From contig QBMP01000263.1 of assembly GCA_003242115.1 (NCBI GenBank), positions 1 through 6,273 on the forward strand: DNA of 6,273 bases, read 5' to 3'. Source of the DNA: Phormidesmis priestleyi (GTDB taxonomy: Bacteria; Cyanobacteriota; Cyanobacteriia; Phormidesmidales; Phormidesmidaceae). The first letter of the stretch is position 1. Each line of letters starts with the position of its first letter. Of the stretch, positions 1 through 5,838 are shown piece by piece. The translations under genes were made by a program, and so were the position numbers. The notes under the pieces were generated by a model that was given only the letters and a program-made list of their open reading frames with translations, had not been told where the DNA came from and did no database searches.

Positions 1-1027
1 TTAGACAGACTCCTAAAACCTGAAAAGTCGTAAGCACCAATTCTAGATCTATCTGCAGTAAGAAGCTTGGATATTCTGAGCGATACAACCTCACGTTTCT
101 ACGATATTTTTCAAACTCATTACGGTCTCGAGTTAGTGAGGAAAAGTATAGAAGGTAATGGGCTGCAAGAAATTGATCATCATCCAAGGGGTTATTCTTA
201 TTTCGACCAAGATTATGGTATATCGCTTTCCAACAATCGTTAATAGTTCGGCGTAAGGCTCTCTTTTCAGAATCAGGCTCTTGAAACTTCAGAAATAGAT
301 AAATAAGCCGGTTTTTCAGTAGCTCTAAATAACTTAACGGCTTACCTCGATTATTCATTGTCTCAAAGGCAACACATACATCTACTTCTTCAGCAATTGT
401 AAATATATTAAATAGGAGCTGTTGAGTAACTTTCTTGTAAATCCTTCCAAGTTCATTGTGATTTAGCGCCTCTAGTTCTCCTCTAAAGAAGAGCTTTGCA
501 TGCCTTAGGTTTTGTGTATAGGTTGTTTCCTTTAGATCACCTGCCGTAGTAGAATACTCTCCAAAAATGTGTGTCTTTAAATATTCATAGCTTGGGTTAT
601 CTTGCTCATATCCAAAAATATAGGATCTTGATATACCATCATCCTTAGAATCAAAAATAAATTTTTTCTGTATGTCTAGATGAGATGTATAGTTAAGCTT
701 ATCTTCAGAATTTACTTGTTCAAGAATTGTCTGGATCAGAACAATTGAGGTGGTTAATCTCTGCTGTCCATCAACTATGTAGAAGGGTTGAAAATTCTTT
801 GCTTCAATAATCCATAAATCATCTTCCCATTTTCGGTATAAGTCTTCTGGGACAGCTTCAAGAGTTAAAACTCCTGTGTAGTGATTTTTCCCGGCTTCAA
901 GCTGATTAATATCATTCCAAAAGTCCCTGAGTTGCTTTTCTTCCCATGCATAACCACGTTGATAATCTGGAATTCGGAAGAGACGCTCTGTAAATATCTT
1001 GGATAGGGACTGTAATTGAGTATCCAT
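1..1027 (-). CDS. DUF262 domain protein (GmrSD N-terminal-like), 3' end outside window
   Basis: Reading from ATG at 1027, the frame stays open for 342 codons to the left edge, so the C-terminus is missing. Seen: IPDYQRGYAW at residues 19-28, VDGQQRLTT at 85-93, and an FETMNNRGKPL segment at 221-231 followed by ELLKNRL. These are the hallmark blocks of DUF262, the N-terminal domain of GmrS/GmrD type IV restriction proteins, in which the DGQQR block is thought to belong to an NTP-binding/hydrolysis site. The full family often continues into a DUF1524 HNH nuclease domain, which would lie outside this window. A weak GGGA Shine-Dalgarno (1036-1039) sits 8 nt before the ATG. The gene is AT-rich and lacks HIP1 sites, unlike the genes to its right, which suggests transfer. 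The last ~18 residues match the family poorly and a second frame is also open there, so a frameshift near base 60 cannot be excluded. A role in defence against modified phage DNA is inference from the family. Confidence 0.88.
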   Translation of the reverse strand, partial: MDTQLQSLSKIFTERLFRIPDYQRGYAWEEKQLRDFWNDINQLEAGKNHYTGVLTLEAVPEDLYRKWEDDLWIIEAKNFQPFYIVDGQQRLTTSIVLIQTILEQVNSEDKLNYTSHLDIQKKFIFDSKDDGISRSYIFGYEQDNPSYEYLKTHIFGEYSTTAGDLKETTYTQNLRHAKLFFRGELEALNHNELGRIYKKVTQQLLFNIFTIAEEVDVCVAFETMNNRGKPLSYLELLKNRLIYLFLKFQEPDSEKRALRRTINDCWKAIYHNLGRNKNNPLDDDQFLAAHYLLYFSSLTRDRNEFEKYRRNVRLYRSEYPSFLLQIDLELVLTTFQVLGVCL

Positions 1028-1059
1028 TAATGTTTTCCCAATGAGTAAATATACCGTAT

Positions 1060-1085
1060 AAGATCTGACTTTATCGGTCAGACTT
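1060..1085. promoter_or_regulatory. Inverted repeat upstream of DUF262 gene, possible operator
   Basis: TCTGAC (1064-1069) and GTCAGA (1077-1082) form a perfect inverted repeat. With a one-base bulge the arms extend to AAG/CTT (1060-1062 and 1083-1085). It lies about 35 bp upstream of the DUF262 start. An AT-rich TATATT stretch, readable as a -10 box on the minus strand, lies between the repeat and the start. The position suits an operator or promoter-proximal hairpin; binding of a regulator is inference. Confidence 0.3.
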
Positions 1086-1141
1086 AGTTCTTTTTCAGAA
1101 AAAGGCTTCTAAACAATCTCCTGAATACATATCTTGTGAAG

Positions 1142-1346
1142 CATTAGCTGCATAACTATTTATTAGAGGGAAAGGTTCCACCTAATCACTCCATACGGCA
1201 GATTAGGTGGAAATAATTCAGTCTAATCACCCTATAGGGGTAGTTAGGTGGAAATTTGTCTGCTTAATCGCCTTACTATGACAGATTAGGTGGAGTCTTT
1301 CAGTATAATTGTCCCTACTGTGAGGGGGCCTAGTATTGTCTAGTCT
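1142..1346. repeat. Degenerate tandem array of ~41-bp units with internal dyad symmetry
   Basis: TAATCAC at 1183 and 1224, TAATCGC at 1265 and TAATTGT at 1306 are spaced exactly 41 bp apart. In each of the first three units a second conserved block, (A/G)TTAGGTGG, lies about 18-20 bp downstream (1202, 1243, 1285). The stretch between the two blocks varies. A weaker unit (CATTAGC at 1142, ATTAGAGGG at 1162) precedes these, and the unit from 1306 is degraded. The two blocks are inverted relative to each other (TAATC/GATTA), so each good unit could fold into a hairpin. The array lies between the DUF262 gene and the ltaE side, just where the AT-rich region ends. I do not recognise the family. Possible roles are tandem protein-binding sites, an untranslated structured RNA, or remnants of a mobile element. 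Confidence 0.6.
1176..1212. repeat. Perfect 12-bp inverted repeat within the 41-bp array
   Basis: TTCCACCTAATC (1176-1187) and GATTAGGTGGAA (1201-1212) are perfect reverse complements separated by 13 bases. This is the best-conserved dyad of the array. The other units keep only part of the pairing: unit 2 instead contains the palindrome CCCTATAGGG at 1230-1239, and unit 3 keeps TAATC/GATTA. Confidence 0.75.
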
Positions 1347-1411
1347 TCATTTGCGTTTAGGTCTTTACCGTTGCTCCACTGGGCAATCACAGCCGCAGTA
1401 CAAAAAAGTCA

Positions 1412-1436
1412 GCTCCTAGCGGCGTAGGCGCTTTTT
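1412..1436 (+). terminator. Possible rho-independent terminator reading rightward
   Basis: GCTCCTA (1412-1418) pairs with TAGGCGC (1425-1431) apart from one mismatch, around a GCGGCG loop, and is followed directly by TTTTT (1432-1436). No plus-strand coding gene lies upstream in the window, so if it works it would end a transcript covering the 41-bp array. The stem is short, so confidence is low. Confidence 0.35.
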
Positions 1437-1489
1437 ATCACCGTCTTTAGATTCCTAGCAGCGTCTGGGCTATCCCAAATCATGTGGGC

Positions 1490-1609
1490 ATGAGCTTGAT
1501 AGCCATCTATTGGGGTGTCATGAGCGATGGCAGCAGGAACAAAGATAATCCGGTGGTAAAGCTAGGTGATGGGTCTTTTTCTAAGCGGTACGGTCAGCGA
1601 ATTGCCTAG
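1490..1609 (+). CDS. Candidate small ORF or gene remnant, unknown function
   Basis: A 39-codon frame starts at ATG 1490. It has a short hydrophobic start (MSLIAIYWGV) followed by a polar stretch containing NPVVKLGDGSFSKRYG. The composition and codon choice resemble the host-like genes to the right. The frame remains protein-like upstream to about 1361, apart from TAG at 1448. Downstream it is interrupted by TAG at 1607 and 1628 and TGA at 1649. TAG can arise from a CAG glutamine codon, so this may be a decayed longer gene rather than a working small one. The first stop lies inside a hairpin with a T-run (1600-1638). I see no Shine-Dalgarno and recognise no family. The opposite strand is also open over 1409-1561, which weakens the call. 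Confidence 0.22.
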   Translation: MSLIAIYWGVMSDGSRNKDNPVVKLGDGSFSKRYGQRIA

Positions 1610-1638
1610 GCTGCTGACAAGGTGGCTTAGGCAATTTT
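1600..1638 (+). terminator. Hairpin with T-run, possible terminator
   Basis: AATTGCCTA (1600-1608) and TAGGCAATT (1628-1636) form a perfect 9-bp stem that can extend inward with one mismatch. TTTT (1635-1638) overlaps the 3' arm on the plus strand. The hairpin lies only 22 bases beyond the ltaE stop, so on the minus strand it could also slow or end ltaE transcription, although no U-run follows in that direction. Confidence 0.4.
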
Positions 1639-1659
1639 GAGCCCGACAGTCTGAGCGCT

Positions 1660-2682
1660 CTAGCAGCCGACTTCTTGCGCGATTTCAGTTAGAGCGCGAT
1701 CAATATTATCTCTGTCCACCATCAAATTAGTGACCGCTCGAATTTTATGAGGCCCGGTGGCTAGTACCGCCACTCCTCTTTGAGCAAGCCCTTTCACCAC
1801 TTCTTCAGCCGCTAATCCTGGTATTTCAACGTTCACAATATTGGTTTGCACGGCGCTAGGATCGATTTCAATTCCTTTGAGCCCCTGCAAGCCTAAAGCT
1901 AATCGCTGCGCGTTGTCGTGATCTTCGCTGAGGCGATCGCGATGATATTTCAGCGCATACAGAGCCCCGGCGGCGATCATTCCGGCCTGTCGCATACCAC
2001 CGCCAAACATTTTACGAAACCGCCGAGCTGTCGCCATTTGCGCCGAGGTGCCCACCAAAGCCGAGCCGACCGGCGCACCGAGCCCTTTAGAAAAGCAAAC
2101 GCTGAGCGTATCAAAAGGCGCGGCATAATCGGCTTCACCAATGCCCGTCGCCATACAGGCATTCCAAAACCGAGCCCCGTCTAAATGAAGGGCTAGCTGC
2201 TGAGCCTGACACACTTGCGCGATCGCCTCAATCGCCGCCAGCGGAAAAATTCGGCCACCGCTGCGATTATGCGTATTTTCAAGGCACACCAGCCGGGATC
2301 TCGGAAAGTGCGGATCTGGCGGGCGCAGCGCCTGCTCCAACTCTGTCGCCGAAAAAACGCCGCCTTCACCCTTTATCAGCCGACAGCTCACACCCGATAG
2401 CGCTGCCGGTGCGCCGCCTTCGTAGTAGTAAATGTGGGCTTCGGCTTCAAGAAATATTTCATCTCCGGGCTGAGTGTGCGATCGCAGCGCCACCTGATTG
2501 GTCATCGTGCCCGACGGCATATACACCGCTGCTTCTTTTCCTAACAGATCAGCGACATAGGCTTCTAGCTCATTCACGCTGGGATCATCGCCTAGCACAT
2601 CATCGCCTACGGGCGCTTGCGCCATCACCTGACGCATTTCAGCTGTGGGCTGAGTCACCGTGTCACTTCGCAAATCAATCAT
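1660..2682 (-). CDS. ltaE: Low-specificity L-threonine aldolase (PLP enzyme)
   Basis: This cytosolic fold-type I PLP enzyme cleaves L-threonine and L-allo-threonine to glycine and acetaldehyde. Taking ATG 2682 as start gives 340 residues, close to E. coli LtaE (333), and the same N-terminus, [11 protein letters not shown] longer reading from ATG 2688 adds only two residues and leaves no gap after the GGGAG Shine-Dalgarno, whereas 2682 is 6 nt from it. Visible landmarks, numbered from 2682: VGDDVxGDDP near 25-34, the SGT phosphate-binding loop near 57-59, His83 which stacks on the cofactor, LENTHN at 135-140, HLDGAR at 166-171 with Asp168 and Arg171, and the PLP Schiff-base lysine Lys199 in [16 protein letters not shown] follows near 227-232. 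The gene is intact with no missing key residue. It contains three HIP1 sites, so it fits the host chromosome. It is transcribed away from the cyclase gene across a 531-bp intergenic region. Confidence 0.95.
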   Translation of the reverse strand: MIDLRSDTVTQPTAEMRQVMAQAPVGDDVLGDDPSVNELEAYVADLLGKEAAVYMPSGTMTNQVALRSHTQPGDEIFLEAEAHIYYYEGGAPAALSGVSCRLIKGEGGVFSATELEQALRPPDPHFPRSRLVCLENTHNRSGGRIFPLAAIEAIAQVCQAQQLALHLDGARFWNACMATGIGEADYAAPFDTLSVCFSKGLGAPVGSALVGTSAQMATARRFRKMFGGGMRQAGMIAAGALYALKYHRDRLSEDHDNAQRLALGLQGLKGIEIDPSAVQTNIVNVEIPGLAAEEVVKGLAQRGVAVLATGPHKIRAVTNLMVDRDNIDRALTEIAQEVGC

Positions 2683-2688
2683 TGTCAT

Positions 2689-2693
2689 CTCCC
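2689..2693 (-). promoter_or_regulatory. Shine-Dalgarno that decides the ltaE start
   Basis: GGGAG on the minus strand abuts the ATG at 2688 but lies 6 nt before the ATG at 2682. The latter spacing is the usual one, and it gives the family's [10 protein letters not shown]-terminus. Confidence 0.7.
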
Positions 2694-2733
2694 GTTAGAA
2701 TTCGCGCCATTAAAGCCTAGTACCTATCTGAAA

Positions 2734-2757
2734 ACTTGACTGACCGCGCTGTCAAGT
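2734..2757 (-). promoter_or_regulatory. Inverted repeat with a -35-like TTGACA upstream of ltaE
   Basis: ACTTGAC (2734-2740) and GTCAAGT (2751-2757) are perfect inverted arms around 10 bases. Read on the minus strand, the right arm holds TTGACA (2750-2755), a consensus -35 hexamer. I see no good -10 at normal spacing; AGATAG is about 20 bases away. This could be a factor-dependent promoter or an operator for ltaE. Confidence 0.3.
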
Positions 2758-2772
2758 AAAAAAAATCCAGTA

Positions 2773-2793
2773 GTACAGACAAAATTTCTGTAC
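2773..2793. repeat. Inverted repeat GTACAGA/TCTGTAC at the edge of the T7 array
   Basis: GTACAGA (2773-2779) pairs with TCTGTAC (2787-2793) over a 7-base loop. The right arm is the start of the first 14-bp repeat unit, so the same CTGTAC element occurs once inverted and four times direct. The spacing does not match a cyanobacterial LexA box or an NtcA site. Confidence 0.5.
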
Positions 2794-2842
2794 CTTTTTT
2801 TCTGTACCTTTTTTTCTGTACCTTTTTTTCTGTACTTTTTTT
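2788..2842. repeat. Four-copy perfect 14-bp tandem repeat with T7 tracts
   Basis: The unit CTGTACCTTTTTTT starts at 2788, 2802 and 2816. A fourth copy at 2830 lacks one C. Every copy has exactly seven T. Near-perfect identity suggests recent expansion by slippage. It lies 106 bp upstream of the ltaE start and about 370 bp upstream of the cyclase start. Copy-number change could alter promoter geometry or DNA bending; that is inference. Confidence 0.9.
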
Positions 2843-2913
2843 ACTTAGCGCTTCCATGTGGGCACCTTAGATCGGCAGATTGGCCGCTCTCATGCCTCGC
2901 GCTCACGCGATTG

Positions 2914-3063
2914 ATGTGCGGCAACGAAACCCTAATGCCTGGGCCATGCCGCACCACCGTCCCCTGCAAAAAAGATCGGCAAGAATGTGAGAAAAGTTTC
3001 CGCCAGTGGATAGATGACAAATGCGTCGATAGTGACTGTGACCCCGATGACCCCGTATTTTGA
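2914..3063 (+). CDS. Candidate cysteine-rich 49-residue protein, unknown function
   Basis: From ATG 2914 a 49-codon frame ends at TGA 3061-3063. It has six cysteines (residues 2, 12, 18, 25, 37, 42), a charged middle (KKDRQECEKSFRQW) and an acidic tail (DDKCVDSDCDPDDP). The third codon positions are C-rich, as in the neighbouring genes. The frame is open further upstream through the T7 repeats back to 2740, but without another ATG; TTG 2911 is a possible alternative start. I see no Shine-Dalgarno. Against it: a 32-codon frame from ATG 2892 and a 126-codon frame on the other strand overlap it, so the open frame may be chance. The spaced cysteines could suit metal binding or disulfides, but I recognise no family. 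GCGATCGC plus a T-run follows at 3074-3087. The rest of this intergenic stretch, up to the cyclase promoter, holds nothing else I can support. Confidence 0.28.
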   Translation: MCGNETLMPGPCRTTVPCKKDRQECEKSFRQWIDDKCVDSDCDPDDPVF

Positions 3064-3167
3064 GCTTGGTTAGGCGATCGCTTTTTTACCTGAGCAGTCA
3101 TGAATAAAAAGACTGTGTAAAACTCTCGATAGGCGACAGTTGAAAGCGCTGGATTTTGTGAACCCTC

Positions 3168-3196
3168 TTGATAAGATTCGGGAAAATTAGAATTAT
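3168..3196 (+). promoter_or_regulatory. Possible promoter of the cyclase gene
   Basis: TTGATA (3168-3173) and AATTAT (3191-3196) are 17 bases apart. TGATAA/TTATCA arms (3169-3174 and 3193-3198) form an inverted repeat over the same stretch, with TTC/GAA extending it around a 2-base bulge. This would give a very short leader before ATG 3214, which has no Shine-Dalgarno. Confidence 0.3.
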
Positions 3197-3213
3197 CAGC
3201 GCGCCTAACCCTT

Positions 3214-4740
3214 ATGAACACTCCCGTGCATCCTCAAATTCAGCGAACCTTAGCTGCTATTGTCATCACCGATGCAGTGAGCTTTAGCAAGCGCATGTCG
3301 CAGGATGAAGACAAGGCGCTCAGCATGATCAACCGCGATTTGCAGCTGATCTCGGAGATGTGTGAATTCTTTGAAGGGCAGGTGCTCAAAACCATTGGAG
3401 ATGGGGTGCTGATGTACTTTGTCAGCGCAGTTCAAGCGGCGGCCTGCGCGGTAGAGATGCAAAAAACCTTCGCCGGATTTGTTAAGGCGGGCAAAGCCGA
3501 TGAGCACTTCGTTCATCGGGTAGGGGTGCATTTGGGCGATATCTTTTTCACCCAAACAGACATGATGGGCACTGGCGTCAATATTGCGGCTCGCCTAGAA
3601 TCTGAAGCCAAGCCGGGGGCTATTTGTATGTCGCAGGTGGTGTACGAGGTTGTAAAGTCGCGACTAGCGTTAGATGCGGTCTATATCGGTAAGCTGCCGC
3701 TGAAAAATATCGAAGAAGCGATCGCGGCTTATCACGTCTGGCCGCTAGGAATGCGCCCTGACGAAATCTCAGGTGAAAGCACAGCAGCCGTTGCCCCTCT
3801 GACTATTACGCCGCTCAATGCCACCCTCAAGCTGCTTTCTGAGCACCCTAATAGCTGCCGTATCAAAAAGCTCCTGTACGGCACTCACCAAGCCATGTGG
3901 GAAAACGACGAAGCCGTATTGGAAAGCATTCCGCTCAAGGTGCTGCTAGAGTCGCTAACAGGCCGCAACCCAACGATGACAGAGTGCCGCCACAGCCTGT
4001 ATCAAATTGTCGGCACACTCAATCGTCAAGCCGAATACACACAAGTCGCCGACACTATTTTAGACAGCCTTAAAGCTTTCTACGTCGTCACGTCAGGAAT
4101 TAACCGCCCGCCGCAAAATTTGCCGCCTACTGACCATCAGCAGCAGGAAAGCTTGGTCGAGACGCTTTCGGATAAATCAATTAATGGCTTAAATCAAAAA
4201 TCTGCAAACCCTATAGCCAACGATCTCGCTGACGATCTGCTGCCAGCGCCTGCCGTTGCCCTATACCGAGATATTGCAGATCGTTTAGAGCAAACCCCTG
4301 ACTTAATTCGCGTTAAGAAAATGCTCTATTGCCTATGCTATGACACTTGGGAAAACGACGACAGCCGCATTGCTCAAATAGAGACGTTGAGGCTGATTGA
4401 AACCTTGCTTCATCAAAATGTTGCCAGCATTCAAGATCTGCAAAATCGTCTACGAATTATTTTGCTGCGGCTTAATCGCAAGGCTAAATACGCCCCGATC
4501 GCCAACATTATTTTTCAAGAGTGCCAAGTTTTGTATCCCGAAGACACCGACCATATTTCGCTACCAGGAACATCTGAGCTAGAAGATTCTACCGCTGACA
4601 ATACTCAAATAAATTTGCGAAAAAAGCCCGATAGGCAGCCCGACAAACAGCCCGATAAACCGTGGAGCGCCGCCCAGCCAGCCGTCGGTCAAACCGCCAA
4701 CGCCTCGGTCTTAATCCGCTCGGCTGCTTTTGGCAAATAG
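3214..4740 (+). CDS. Class III adenylate cyclase with duplicated C-terminal domain
   Basis: The protein has 508 residues, is soluble, and shows no signal peptide or membrane segment. Residues ~10-176 form a class III nucleotidyl cyclase catalytic domain that makes cAMP from ATP. Visible catalytic positions: metal-binding Asp20 (ITDAVSFSK) and Asp63 (KTIGDG), purine-selecting Lys59 and Asp116 (DMMGTGVNIAARLE), and transition-state residues Asn123 and Arg127. The Lys/Asp pair predicts adenylate rather than guanylate cyclase. The domain ends with LPLKNIEEAIAAYHVW, typical of the subgroup. Residues ~205-290 and ~354-441 are two copies of one helical-looking domain sharing R(I/V)KK(L/M)LY, WEND and LNR(Q/K)A(E/K)Y; I cannot name it. 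A 60-residue linker separates them. The tail (~442-508) is low-complexity, with RQPDKQPDKP. Enzymes of this type act as dimers, so the C-terminal repeats may be sensory or scaffold modules. One HIP1 site (3718) marks it as host-like. ATG 3214 lies about six residues before the start of the domain. Confidence 0.93.
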   Translation: MNTPVHPQIQRTLAAIVITDAVSFSKRMSQDEDKALSMINRDLQLISEMCEFFEGQVLKTIGDGVLMYFVSAVQAAACAVEMQKTFAGFVKAGKADEHFVHRVGVHLGDIFFTQTDMMGTGVNIAARLESEAKPGAICMSQVVYEVVKSRLALDAVYIGKLPLKNIEEAIAAYHVWPLGMRPDEISGESTAAVAPLTITPLNATLKLLSEHPNSCRIKKLLYGTHQAMWENDEAVLESIPLKVLLESLTGRNPTMTECRHSLYQIVGTLNRQAEYTQVADTILDSLKAFYVVTSGINRPPQNLPPTDHQQQESLVETLSDKSINGLNQKSANPIANDLADDLLPAPAVALYRDIADRLEQTPDLIRVKKMLYCLCYDTWENDDSRIAQIETLRLIETLLHQNVASIQDLQNRLRIILLRLNRKAKYAPIANIIFQECQVLYPEDTDHISLPGTSELEDSTADNTQINLRKKPDRQPDKQPDKPWSAAQPAVGQTANASVLIRSAAFGK

Positions 4741-4768
4741 CTGCTTTTGGCAAATAGCTGCTTCTGGC
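4723..4768. repeat. 17-bp direct repeat straddling the cyclase stop codon
   Basis: GCTGCTTTTGGCAAATA occurs at 4723-4739 and again at 4740-4756. A partial third copy with one mismatch lies at 4757-4768. The TAG stop (4738-4740) spans the first junction, so gain or loss of a unit would leave the same C-terminus. It looks like a recent local duplication. Confidence 0.85.
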
Positions 4769-4839
4769 TTTGATGACTCAGTAATACTGGGTGTTATCTA
4801 CTAGGATGACTTACATAAATGGTAAAGGTAAGCAGCACT

Positions 4840-4843
4840 GGAG
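4840..4843 (+). promoter_or_regulatory. Shine-Dalgarno that decides the argC start
   Basis: GGAG lies 8 nt before ATG 4852. The alternative ATG at 4819 has only AGGA, 12 nt away. The family N-terminus supports 4852. Upstream, TTGATG (4770-4775) could serve as a weak -35, but no convincing -10 follows. Confidence 0.65.
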
Positions 4844-4851
4844 TTAAGCAT

Positions 4852-5838
4852 ATGGGTGTGCCGACGGTTTTTATTGATGGTGAAGCGGGGACGACCGGAT
4901 TGCAGATCTATCAGCGGCTAGCTCAGCGAGATGACCTTGAAGTGATCAGGATCGCAGCTGACAAACGTAAAGATCAGACCGAGCGCGCGAAGTTACTCAA
5001 TGCTGCTGATATTTCTATTTTGTGTTTGCCCGATGAGGCGGCGCGCGAGGCGGTGAGCTGGGTGAATAACCCTCAGGTCAGAATTTTAGATGCGAGTACG
5101 GCTTATCGCACGGATGAAGATTGGGCCTATGGGTTTCCTGAGCTGATGAGTGAGCAGCGCACTAGCATTGCCGCCTCGAAACGGGTGAGCAATCCGGGCT
5201 GCTATCCTACTGGCTTTTTAGCAGTTGTTGCCCCCCTGGTTAAGGCCGGACTGATCCCAGCTGATTTTCCCATTACCGTCAATGCAATTTCGGGCTATTC
5301 TGGCGGCGGCAAAAAGCTGATTGCTGAATACGAAAGCCTTCATGCTGAAAGTCCAGACGAGTCGGCTGCTCCCTACAGCCCTTATGGCCTCAAGTTTGGC
5401 CATAAGCATGTGAAAGAAATGCAGAAGTATGCAGGACTTAGCCACGCCCCTTTGTTTGTGCCAGCCGTGGGAGACTTTGCGCAGGGAATGGTGGTGCAGG
5501 TGCCTTTGCCGCTGTGGAGTATGGCTAAAACGATGACCAACTTGCCCACTGGCCAGCAAATTCACGATTCGCTCAGTGAGCGCTATGCGGATGAGTCGTT
5601 TGTACAGGTGATGCCTTACGGCGATGATACTCAGCTTCGCGACGGCAGCTTTTTAGAAGCTAAAAGCGCCAATCAAACGAATTTAGTGCAGCTATTTGTG
5701 TTTGCTAACGATGCCACTCAAGAGGCGCTGCTGGTCGCGCGATTGGACAATTTGGGTAAAGGGGCTTCGGGCGCGGCGGTTCAAAACCTCAACATCATGT
5801 TGGGATTGCCCGAACACAAGGGCTTAACGACTACTTGA
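4852..5838 (+). CDS. argC: N-acetyl-gamma-glutamyl-phosphate reductase, type 2
   Basis: The enzyme reduces N-acetyl-glutamyl phosphate to the semialdehyde with NADPH, the third step of arginine biosynthesis in the cytosol. From ATG 4852 the protein has 328 residues and begins MGVPTVFIDGEAGTTG, which carries the Rossmann-type nucleotide-binding start of the shorter type 2 ArgC family (around 310-320 residues). An upstream ATG at 4819 would add 11 residues foreign to the family. Landmarks: LCLPDEAA near 58-65, LDASTAYR near 79-86, YGFPEL, and the catalytic Cys117 in SNPGCYPTG, matching the family position. ISGYSGGGKK and the GHKHVKEM motif with active-site histidines follow, then FVPAVGDFAQGM. 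The C-terminal DNLGKGASGAAVQNLNIMLG is characteristic. The gene is intact. It lies 111 bp after the cyclase stop, so it may be read through from it or have its own promoter. No other arginine genes are in the window, which is usual where cyanobacterial arg genes are scattered. Confidence 0.96.
   Translation: MGVPTVFIDGEAGTTGLQIYQRLAQRDDLEVIRIAADKRKDQTERAKLLNAADISILCLPDEAAREAVSWVNNPQVRILDASTAYRTDEDWAYGFPELMSEQRTSIAASKRVSNPGCYPTGFLAVVAPLVKAGLIPADFPITVNAISGYSGGGKKLIAEYESLHAESPDESAAPYSPYGLKFGHKHVKEMQKYAGLSHAPLFVPAVGDFAQGMVVQVPLPLWSMAKTMTNLPTGQQIHDSLSERYADESFVQVMPYGDDTQLRDGSFLEAKSANQTNLVQLFVFANDATQEALLVARLDNLGKGASGAAVQNLNIMLGLPEHKGLTTT

Noticed and set aside
1142..1346. CRISPR array
   Set aside because: There are no identical 25-40-bp repeats and no unique spacers of uniform length; the variable segment lies inside each dyad and no cas gene is visible.
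1409..1561. 50-residue minus-strand open frame ending at TGA 1409
   Set aside because: It has no start codon near its 5' end, no recognised family, and shares its DNA with the plus-strand frame; I could not decide firmly, so I did not call it.
1918..2720. Several 60-100-codon frames antisense to or overlapping ltaE
   Set aside because: They are shadows of the ltaE coding sequence with no independent motif or ribosome binding site.
2773..2842. NtcA (GTA-N8-TAC) or LexA boxes built from the GTAC elements
   Set aside because: The spacing between GTA and TAC is 12 or 15 bases, not 8, and the LexA spacing does not fit either.
2841..3221. 126-codon minus-strand frame overlapping the cyclase start
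   Set aside because: Its composition is rich in Ser, Arg and His with no recognisable motif, it overlaps the cyclase start, and it lies opposite a plus-strand frame with better coding character.
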